From Chitinophagaceae bacterium (GTDB taxonomy: Bacteria > Bacteroidota > Bacteroidia > Chitinophagales > Chitinophagaceae), in NCBI GenBank assembly GCA_947483345.1, contig CANKNL010000139.1, forward strand, positions 1 to 7,943: a stretch of DNA of 7,943 bases. Direction: 5' to 3'. This document shows positions 1-5,752 of this stretch, in pieces. A program made the position numbers and the translations under genes. The notes below the pieces were generated by a model. The model searched no databases and was not told the origin of the DNA. It worked only from the letters and a program-made list of their open reading frames with translations. Each line of letters starts with the position of its first letter. The first letter of the stretch is position 1.

Positions 1-713
1 GCATAGCTGAAATATTTGATCCAGTCACCCAAATTAATATACCGGCTTTTTTCGTTTATTGTAAAATCAATGGGCAGATGCCGGTGACCAAAAATTAAAT
101 AATCGTAAAAATTATTTTGCAGCAGAGCCTTGCAATAGATGATGAGCCATTCATGGTCTTCGCCCAAAAACACTTCATTGGTTTGTCCGGTTTGGGCCCT
201 GCTTTTTCTGCTGAAGTAATTTGCAATACCCATGCCCACATAGGGTGGCAAAATTCCAAATAACCAGTTGCATGCTTTATTGCGGAATATTTTTTTAATG
301 AATTTATAACCATGGTCGCCGGGGCCAAGTCCATCGCCATGTCCTACCAGGAATTTTTTTCCGTTGAATTCAAAAGTTGCCGGTTCAAAATAAACAGGAA
401 TGTTGAGTTCTTTCTGAAAATAATCCTTCATCCACATATCGTGGTTGCCAACAAAAAAATGAATGGGTATTCCGGCGTCTGTTAATTCGGCCAGTTTGCC
501 TAAGATACGTACATAGCCCTTGGGTACTACTTTTTTGTATTCATACCAAAAATCAAAGAGATCGCCCACGATAAAAATCTGTGCGGCATCTTCTTTTATC
601 TCATTCAAAAACTGTATTATTTTTTTTTCTCTGATGAGGCTTGCAGCAGCATTAGGCGCGCCCAGATGAAAATCGGAAAGGAAGTAAATTTTTTTGTTGT
701 GGGCTACCTCCAT
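1..713 (-). CDS. lpxH: UDP-2,3-diacylglucosamine diphosphatase, C-terminus cut by window edge
   Basis: Likely hydrolyses UDP-2,3-diacylglucosamine to lipid X and UMP, a step of lipid A synthesis at the inner face of the cytoplasmic membrane. The frame is open for 237 codons and runs off the left edge; family length suggests only a short tail is missing. All metallophosphoesterase blocks are visible: DFHLG (residues 14-18), GDLFDFW (50-56), GNHD (89-92), GHGDG (124-128) and GHRH (209-212). These supply the expected dinuclear metal ligands D14, H16, D51, N90, H125, H210 and H212. The GDLFDFW variant and the NLGDW near the end match Bacteroidota LpxH-type proteins as I recall them. The ATG lies 4 bases after the TGA of the upstream gene, with no Shine-Dalgarno sequence, so translation is probably coupled. 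The alternative is another LpxH-like phosphoesterase such as LpxH2, which cannot be fully excluded by eye. Confidence 0.9.
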   Translation of the reverse strand, partial: MEVAHNKKIYFLSDFHLGAPNAAASLIREKKIIQFLNEIKEDAAQIFIVGDLFDFWYEYKKVVPKGYVRILGKLAELTDAGIPIHFFVGNHDMWMKDYFQKELNIPVYFEPATFEFNGKKFLVGHGDGLGPGDHGYKFIKKIFRNKACNWLFGILPPYVGMGIANYFSRKSRAQTGQTNEVFLGEDHEWLIIYCKALLQNNFYDYLIFGHRHLPIDFTINEKSRYINLGDWIKYFSY

Positions 714-717
714 AACA

Positions 718-1149
718 TCAGGATTTATTTTTTTGCTGCAGGTACTGCATGAGATCACCGGATTCAATTTCGGGCATACCGTTTATTTCTCCATTAAACC
801 AGTATACCCAGGCTATTTGAGGATCTCCTTTAAGATAAACAATCACTTCTTCCCGCATGTATAATGGTGATTCACCCTCTTCCACATTCAAGCCTTCATA
901 ATCATCCAACTGGCCTATGGCCCACGAAAATTCTAATGGGTTATTGATACAATACAATTCACCGTAAATAAATTTTTCATCTGCCGTTGGCTTAGCAACC
1001 GGGTAATTACCTTTTTCATAAAGTTTGCCTTTAACAACCCCTTCGCCCATTAAATAAAAATATTTGGTAAGATATTCATAAGCAGGATTACGAAATCCGC
1101 TCCGCAGGGAACCATACACAAAAAGTTTTGAATGTTCGTTACTCATCAT
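718..1149 (-). CDS. gamma-glutamylcyclotransferase-like (AIG2/GGCT fold) protein
   Basis: Small protein of the gamma-glutamylcyclotransferase / AIG2-like family. Members release 5-oxoproline from gamma-glutamyl amines or peptides, but many bacterial members have no known substrate. The family signature is clear: LFVYGSLRSG near the N-terminus, forming the substrate-binding loop, and LDDYEG about 70 residues later, where the Glu is the expected catalytic acid, followed by the usual Y-x-R. The frame can be opened back to a TTG at 1176, directly after the preceding stop, but the tandem ATG ATG at 1149-1144 is a better start and gives 143 or 142 residues, with the core strand beginning about 8 residues in. 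It lies 27 bases after the LUD gene and 4 bases before lpxH, so it is probably co-transcribed. Its physiological substrate cannot be told from sequence. Confidence 0.85.
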   Translation of the reverse strand: MMSNEHSKLFVYGSLRSGFRNPAYEYLTKYFYLMGEGVVKGKLYEKGNYPVAKPTADEKFIYGELYCINNPLEFSWAIGQLDDYEGLNVEEGESPLYMREEVIVYLKGDPQIAWVYWFNGEINGMPEIESGDLMQYLQQKNKS

Positions 1150-1176
1150 GCAATAAAGGTACTTGTAAAAATGCAA

Positions 1177-1791
1177 TTATACGTCTACCAGAAAGCAATA
1201 AACTTCCTTGGGGCCGTGCACACCGGTAACCAGTGTTTTTTCAATATCGGCAGTACGGCTGGGACCTGTTGCAAAAGTGATTAAAGAAGGTATTTGGCCA
1301 GTGTATTTTTCTTTTAGCTTTTGCAGGGCGTCTTTAATATCGTAAACCAACTGATTGGTGTAAGCAATGCAAATATGAATGGGTGCGTACACACTTACTG
1401 TTCGGCCACTTTGTTGAGCAGCACTCATAACAATGGTGCCTGTTCGGGCTACTAAAAATTCGCAATCGGTTATGGACGCATCGCAGCCGGGCAGGTTAAT
1501 CGTATTGCTGAATTTGGTTTGCCATTTATCGGTATTGCAATAAATCTTTGACCATTGTTTTTCTGTGATCAGCTGTTCCAGTTGATGCAACATCTCTTCT
1601 TCATTTATGCAGAAAGCAAACTTGCCCTGCATATTGGTGAATTCCTGAGCAAAAACCACATCCAAGCTATCGGATGCCGGATGAAAAACAGAACTGGTTC
1701 CTTCACTTTGAGGAAAAGGCAAAGGCACCGGATTACTCAGTGCCTGCCTGATTTTTTTTAAAATATTTTCTTTTGCCGGGGATACAGCCAT
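1177..1791 (-). CDS. LUD domain protein (LutC/YkgG family), orphan
   Basis: A 204-residue protein made almost entirely of one LUD domain (LutC/YkgG type, formerly DUF162). Recognisable blocks are DCEFLVARTGTIVMSA (residues 109-124), TGPSRTADIEKTLVTG (175-190) and GVHGPKE (190-196), ending in the family's hydrophobic strand at the C-terminus. In Bacillus, LutC works with the iron-sulfur proteins LutA and LutB in oxidising L-lactate to pyruvate. Here no lutA or lutB is next to it; instead it follows ftsH by 7 bases and so belongs to that operon. I recall a LUD gene behind ftsH in many Bacteroidota, which argues for a role separate from a dedicated lactate cluster, but no function can be assigned. 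The ATG at 1791 is preceded by an A/T-rich stretch without a Shine-Dalgarno sequence. The family call is firm; the biological role is not. Confidence 0.88.
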   Translation of the reverse strand: MAVSPAKENILKKIRQALSNPVPLPFPQSEGTSSVFHPASDSLDVVFAQEFTNMQGKFAFCINEEEMLHQLEQLITEKQWSKIYCNTDKWQTKFSNTINLPGCDASITDCEFLVARTGTIVMSAAQQSGRTVSVYAPIHICIAYTNQLVYDIKDALQKLKEKYTGQIPSLITFATGPSRTADIEKTLVTGVHGPKEVYCFLVDV

Positions 1792-1798
1792 AATACGT

Positions 1799-3871
1799 TT
1801 AAATTGCCGGGGGTGTTATTAATTCTTCAGGTAATGCAGATGAAGGCTCTTCATTTACTTTTTCTGTTTCAGGAATATCCAATGCCTTTTTTTCTTCGTA
1901 AGGCCTTTTTCCAATTAAAGCTTCCACATCGCTTTTAAACAACACTTCCTTTTTTAATAATTCTTTGGCCAGTTTTTCAACATCCCCTTTCTTCTCAGTT
2001 AATAATTTTTTCGTAATCTGGTATGCTTTGTCTATCAGTTTGCGCACTTCTTCATCTATCATTTTACCCGTTTCTTCGCTGAAGGGTTTGGTAAACACAT
2101 TTTCCTGATTAGGATCGTAATAACTGATATTTCCAACCTTATCATTCATACCATAAACAGTGATCATGCTATAGGCAATTTTAGTGATCTGTTGCAAATC
2201 ATTGCTGGCACCGGTACTGATTTTTCCGAAGAAAATATCTTCACTGGCTCTGCCACCAAGGGTCATACAGATCTGATCCATTAACTGATCGGTATTGTAT
2301 AAGTATTGCTCTTTGGGTGTGTATTGGGCATATCCTAACGCAGCAGTACCTCTTGGCACAACAGTAACTTTTAATAAAGGATAGGCATGTTCCAGATACC
2401 AGCCACAAATAGCATGACCAGCTTCATGATAGGCAATAATTTCTTTTTCTTCGGGAGAAATTATTTTATTTCTTTTCTCCAATCCGCCAATTACACGATC
2501 AATGGCATCCTGAAAATCGCTCATATCTACCGATTCTTTTCCTTTTCTGGCGGCAATCAATGCGGCTTCGTTACATACATTGGCAATATCTGCACCGGCA
2601 AAACCAGGCGTTTGTTCGGCCAGTTTATGAATGTCTAGTGTTTCAGAAATTTTGATAGGTCCCAGGTGTACTTTAAAAATGGCTTCTCTGCCCACCAGGT
2701 CGGGCCGATCAATTGAAATTTGCCGGTCAAAACGACCCGGGCGTAACAAAGCGCTATCCAGTACATCAGGTCTGTTGGTTGCGGCCAGTATTATGATTCC
2801 TAAATCTGTTCCAAAACCATCCATTTCAACCAGTAATTGATTGAGTGTATTTTCACGCTCATCATTACTCATCATCATGTTTTTCCCCCGGGCTCTTCCT
2901 ATCGCATCTATTTCATCAATAAAAATGATACAGGGTGCTTTTTCTCTGGCCTGCTTAAACAGGTCACGCACACGGCTGGCACCAACACCCACAAACATTT
3001 CCACAAAATCACTTCCGCTAAGACTAAAGAAAGGGACCTGTGCTTCTCCGGCAACGGCTTTGGCCAATAAGGTCTTACCTGTACCCGGAGGGCCAACCAA
3101 TAAAGCACCTTTAGGAATTTTACCACCAAGGGCCGTGTATTTTTTAGGATTTTTTAAGAAATCAACGATCTCCATCACCTCCACTTTGGCTTCGTCTAAT
3201 CCGGCTACATCACCAAAATTGATATTTACCCTTGTTCCTTTTTCAAACAGGGTTGCCTTTGATTTACCAATACTGAAAATACCGCCTGCACCACCACCAC
3301 CACCCGGGCCACCTACTTTACGCATCATCATTACAAATAATAACACGATCAATAAAATAGGTAAAAGGGAATTTAGTATCTGTCCAAATATTTCTCCTTC
3401 ACTGCCGGGAGAGTCGATAATTTGTTTTACGGTTGGGTTGTTTTTGTAAAATTCAATCATTTGTAAGGCAAATGTTTTATCATCTACAATACTAAAAAAC
3501 AACTGCGGCTGGTCTGGCTTAACTGCCACTGCGGCTTCATAATTTTTATCATCGGGTTGTATGTTAAGGGCCTGTTTATAATAACCGGCTTTGGCTAATA
3601 AACTATCCTTATTAATAAATACCCGTACAATTTCTTTGTTACCGATGGTTTTCATCTTAACCACATCGCCCTGGAGTACCATGGCATAAAATTTCTGCTG
3701 GTCTATTTCAATACCTGCACTGCTTACTGTGCGAAAAAAATTCCAGCCAATGATGGTTAGAAAAATGATGCCATAAACCCAGTAAATATTAAATCGTGGT
3801 TTCTTCTTGTCATCTCCTTTCGGCGGGGTATTTTCCGGAACGAATTTCTTTTTATTGTCTTGCTGGTTCAT
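1799..3871 (-). CDS. ftsH: ATP-dependent zinc metalloprotease FtsH
   Basis: Membrane-anchored AAA+ protease that forms hexamers, extracts and degrades membrane proteins and some short-lived cytosolic regulators. The 690 residues show the full architecture. A charged Lys-rich N-terminus comes first, then a transmembrane helix at about 30-48, a periplasmic domain at about 50-160 and a second helix at about 167-184. A Gly-rich linker (187-197) leads to the AAA module: Walker A GPPGTGKT (260-267), pore-loop F-V-G (293-295), Walker B IIFIDEID (315-322) and the second region of homology with RPGRFDR (377-383). The protease domain has HEAGH (482-486) with the third zinc ligand D558 in TGASNDLQ. The last 30 or so residues are a Pro/Glu-rich tail. 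No key residue is missing. It sits 84 bases after rsfS and 7 before the LUD gene, and starts at an ATG after an A-run without a Shine-Dalgarno sequence. Confidence 0.98.
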   Translation of the reverse strand: MNQQDNKKKFVPENTPPKGDDKKKPRFNIYWVYGIIFLTIIGWNFFRTVSSAGIEIDQQKFYAMVLQGDVVKMKTIGNKEIVRVFINKDSLLAKAGYYKQALNIQPDDKNYEAAVAVKPDQPQLFFSIVDDKTFALQMIEFYKNNPTVKQIIDSPGSEGEIFGQILNSLLPILLIVLLFVMMMRKVGGPGGGGGAGGIFSIGKSKATLFEKGTRVNINFGDVAGLDEAKVEVMEIVDFLKNPKKYTALGGKIPKGALLVGPPGTGKTLLAKAVAGEAQVPFFSLSGSDFVEMFVGVGASRVRDLFKQAREKAPCIIFIDEIDAIGRARGKNMMMSNDERENTLNQLLVEMDGFGTDLGIIILAATNRPDVLDSALLRPGRFDRQISIDRPDLVGREAIFKVHLGPIKISETLDIHKLAEQTPGFAGADIANVCNEAALIAARKGKESVDMSDFQDAIDRVIGGLEKRNKIISPEEKEIIAYHEAGHAICGWYLEHAYPLLKVTVVPRGTAALGYAQYTPKEQYLYNTDQLMDQICMTLGGRASEDIFFGKISTGASNDLQQITKIAYSMITVYGMNDKVGNISYYDPNQENVFTKPFSEETGKMIDEEVRKLIDKAYQITKKLLTEKKGDVEKLAKELLKKEVLFKSDVEALIGKRPYEEKKALDIPETEKVNEEPSSALPEELITPPAI

Positions 3872-3955
3872 ATTTTTTTTGTGCTATTATAGTTGTTATT
3901 GTGAATTGCCTTTTATAATAGACGTTTATGTTGTAACATTATTGTAAAGTGGTTT

Positions 3956-4360
3956 TTATCCTTCATGTTCCATCAACGGGGCATCGCTCCACATGTCTTC
4001 CAGTTGATAAAATTTTCTGGGCTCAGGTAACATCACATGAACAACCACATTAACGTAATCGATCAATATCCATTGCTGACCCTGCCGACCTTCATGTTTG
4101 TAAGCCATTTCCAAACATTTTTCCTTAACATCGGTTTCAATAAAATCGGCAATAGCTCTTAATTGTGTTGTATTGCCTGCCTGACAAATTATAAAAAAAT
4201 CGGCTACTGCTTCGGGGATTTTCCGGAGGTCAAGACTAACTATCAGTTCGCCTTTTTTCTCCTGTATGGCATGAATGATCGTTTTGAAAATTTTATTATT
4301 CCTGGTTACCCGTACAATACTGCTTTTTTTTCGGGTATTTAATGCGTTTAAATTGTTCAA
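3956..4360 (-). CDS. rsfS: Ribosome silencing factor RsfS, probable TTG start
   Basis: Binds ribosomal protein uL14 on the large subunit and blocks subunit joining, damping translation in stationary phase or starvation. The family (DUF143, formerly IojAP) is evident from VSLDLRKI (residues 41-48), the ADFFIICQAGNTTQLRAIAD block (53-72), WILIDYVNVVVHVM (97-110) and FYQLEDMWSDA (117-127). The 134-residue length, counted from TTG at 4360, is usual for the family including a basic N-terminal extension. The start is odd: no ATG exists in this frame between the upstream TAA (4399-4397) and the first internal Met (residue 85), which lies beyond the conserved core's start. TTG at 4360 is the only conventional alternative start seen. 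It is the first gene of the probable rsfS-ftsH-LUD-GGCT-lpxH operon and divergent from birA. Confidence 0.93.
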   Translation of the reverse strand: MNNLNALNTRKKSSIVRVTRNNKIFKTIIHAIQEKKGELIVSLDLRKIPEAVADFFIICQAGNTTQLRAIADFIETDVKEKCLEMAYKHEGRQGQQWILIDYVNVVVHVMLPEPRKFYQLEDMWSDAPLMEHEG

Positions 4361-4436
4361 ATCTGATTCTGTTTTTAAATTTACTCCTGATGCGGTTTAT
4401 TTTAACCAACCAGGATTTGTTATTGTTTTTTATACA

Positions 4437-4453
4437 GCAAGCTTGTAGCTTGC
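4437..4453. repeat. Perfect 7-bp inverted repeat in the birA-rsfS intergenic region
   Basis: Arms GCAAGCT (4437-4443) and AGCTTGC (4447-4453) are exact reverse complements around a 3-base spacer TGT. On the minus strand the repeat begins 6 bases downstream of the TAnnTTTG element, so it would lie at or very near the 5' end of the rsfS transcript. It could be an mRNA 5' hairpin, an operator for a dimeric regulator of either divergent gene, or a copy of a dispersed palindrome. It has no U-tract on either side, so it is not a terminator. Confidence 0.6.
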
Positions 4454-4459
4454 AATCAG

Positions 4460-4487
4460 CAAAAGTAACACTTCTTTGCCATTTGAA
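4460..4487 (-). promoter_or_regulatory. Probable promoter of the rsfS-ftsH operon
   Basis: On the minus strand the sequence TACTTTTG (4467-4460), followed by C, matches the Bacteroidota primary-sigma -7 consensus TAnnTTTG exactly. A weaker -33 match, TTC instead of TTG, lies 17 bases upstream at 4487-4485, only 5 bases from the birA start codon. Transcription would begin near 4455-4453, leaving a leader of about 90 bases before the rsfS TTG start. The element is well placed for the first gene of a divergent operon, but the call rests on one 8-base match. Confidence 0.5.
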
Positions 4488-4492
4488 TTATT

Positions 4493-5224
4493 ATGACTGA
4501 AGACGGTTTTTTTACTATTCTAGACTCGGTAGACAGCACCAATAACTATGCCATGGGCAGGGTACATGCAGGTTTGGCAAAACACGGTATGGGTTGGTTT
4601 ACAAAGGAGCAAACGGCCGGCAAAGGCCAAAGAGGCAGGGTATGGGCCACTGAAAAAGGAAAAAATATAGCCATGAGCCTTGTTTTAGAGCCAAACAGGT
4701 TACCATTTACCAATCAGTTTCATGTAAGCGCTGCTATTGCCATAACTGTTTTTGAATTTTTTTCGAAATATGCCGGTGACGAAACCAAGATTAAATGGCC
4801 AAATGATTTGTTTTGGTGTGACAGAAAGGCAGGGGGAATTTTAATTGAAAATGTATTTCAGGGTAAGCAATGGAAATGGGCCATTGTTGGAATTGGTATC
4901 AATATCAACCAGATTGATTTTGATCCCTTTGACATACCGCCTGTTTCACTTAAAATGATAACCGGAAAAGCGTATCAACCCGTTGAATTGGCAAAAGAAC
5001 TATTTGTTTTGTTGATGAAAAACCTGGCTGCATTAACAAGCGCAAATCTTGTCATTGAGCAATATAACGCACAGCTTTATAAAAAAGATAAACTCGTTAC
5101 CCTAAATAAAGACGGCACAAAATTTAACAGCATTATAAAAGAAGTTACATCAGATGGACGCTTACTGACAGTTGATGCCATTGAACGGGAGTTTAATTTT
5201 GGAGAAGTGCTGTGGGTCCTATAA
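4493..5224 (+). CDS. birA: Biotin--[acetyl-CoA-carboxylase] ligase, short form without DNA-binding domain
   Basis: Activates biotin with ATP to biotinyl-5'-AMP and attaches it to the lysine of biotin carboxyl carrier domains, so it is needed for acetyl-CoA carboxylase and fatty acid synthesis. The 243 residues start directly with the catalytic domain. DSTN is at 14-17, the biotinyl-adenylate loop GKGQRGRVW at 43-51, KWPND at 101-105, the catalytic-lysine segment RKAGGILIE at 111-119 (K112) and VGIGININ at 132-139. A small beta-barrel C-terminal domain of about 50 residues follows. There is no N-terminal helix-turn-helix, so unlike E. coli BirA it cannot act as the biotin operon repressor. It is divergent from rsfS, and its stop overlaps the end of convergent bcp. 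The ATG at 4493 is preceded by an A/T-rich stretch without a Shine-Dalgarno sequence. Its own promoter is not evident to me. Confidence 0.95.
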   Translation: MTEDGFFTILDSVDSTNNYAMGRVHAGLAKHGMGWFTKEQTAGKGQRGRVWATEKGKNIAMSLVLEPNRLPFTNQFHVSAAIAITVFEFFSKYAGDETKIKWPNDLFWCDRKAGGILIENVFQGKQWKWAIVGIGININQIDFDPFDIPPVSLKMITGKAYQPVELAKELFVLLMKNLAALTSANLVIEQYNAQLYKKDKLVTLNKDGTKFNSIIKEVTSDGRLLTVDAIEREFNFGEVLWVL

Positions 5225-5689
5225 AATTTCGGACCAGGCATGTAAAATCTCTTCGGTATGTTGTTTGCTTTTTGGTTTGATAAATATTTTTCGGATGACC
5301 CCTTTTTCATCAATCAAAAAAGTTGTACGGTGCAGGCCCATATAGCTTCTTCCATATAATTTTTTCTCTCCCCATACGCCATAGCTGTCAATTATTTTAT
5401 GATCGGTATCTGCAATTAAAGTAAACGGCAGGTCGTATTTGGTTTCAAATTTTTTATGCTTTTTTTCTTCATCGGGACTAACACCCAAAACAATGAATCC
5501 TTTCTTTTTTAATAGGCCGAAATGATCACGCAGGTTGCAAGCCTGTAGGGTACAGGTGGGTGTATCATCCTGCGGGTAAAAATAAAGAATGATTTTTGTG
5601 CCTTTAAAATCAGCCAATGAAACGGCTTTGCCGTTTTGATCTTTGCCTTTAAATGCCGGGGCTTTTTGGCCTTCAGTTAACTGGGTCAT
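5219..5689 (-). CDS. bcp: Thioredoxin-dependent thiol peroxidase (Bcp/PrxQ peroxiredoxin)
   Basis: Reduces hydrogen peroxide and organic hydroperoxides through a cysteine cycle regenerated by thioredoxin, in the cytoplasm. The 156 residues carry the PrxQ active site TPTCTLQAC (43-51). C46 is the peroxidatic cysteine and C51, five residues on, is the resolving cysteine of the atypical two-Cys Bcp type. The stretch IILYFYPQDDTPT before it, NLRDHF after it, LGVSPD (68-73) and RTTFLID with the conserved Arg at 121 complete the family picture. The length is normal. The start ATG at 5689 follows an A-rich stretch without a Shine-Dalgarno sequence. It lies 63 bases downstream of the M23 peptidase gene on the same strand, so it may share that transcript, and it converges on birA with a 6-base overlap. 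Confidence 0.95.
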   Translation of the reverse strand: MTQLTEGQKAPAFKGKDQNGKAVSLADFKGTKIILYFYPQDDTPTCTLQACNLRDHFGLLKKKGFIVLGVSPDEEKKHKKFETKYDLPFTLIADTDHKIIDSYGVWGEKKLYGRSYMGLHRTTFLIDEKGVIRKIFIKPKSKQHTEEILHAWSEIL

Positions 5690-5752
5690 GGTTTTTTGGT
5701 TGATGTGTAAATGATAGTGTGCCGGGTTACTTTTAATAAGCTATTTGCCACA

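Noticed and set aside
95..340. An 81-codon minus-strand open frame
   Set aside because: It lies inside lpxH in another frame, while the lpxH frame carries all the metallophosphoesterase motifs.
3274..3318. CCA/CAC-rich tract as a tandem repeat
   Set aside because: It encodes the Gly-rich linker after the second FtsH membrane helix, which is usual in Bacteroidota FtsH.
2841..3449. A 202-codon open frame on the + strand inside ftsH
   Set aside because: It is fully antisense to the conserved AAA region of ftsH, has low-complexity Pro-rich composition and no recognisable domain. It is a shadow of the real coding frame.
3872..3955. Possible separate ftsH promoter or hairpin in the rsfS-ftsH gap (TATAAT-like string near 3890, short arms ATGTT/AACAT)
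   Set aside because: There is no TAnnTTTG match, the arms are only 5 bp or less, and such strings are expected in AT-rich spacer DNA.
4417..4453. Possible birA promoter on the + strand (TTG at 4423-4425, TAGCTTGC at 4446-4453)
   Set aside because: The -7 part lacks one T of the TAnnTTTG consensus and lies within the palindrome. It is too weak to list as a feature.
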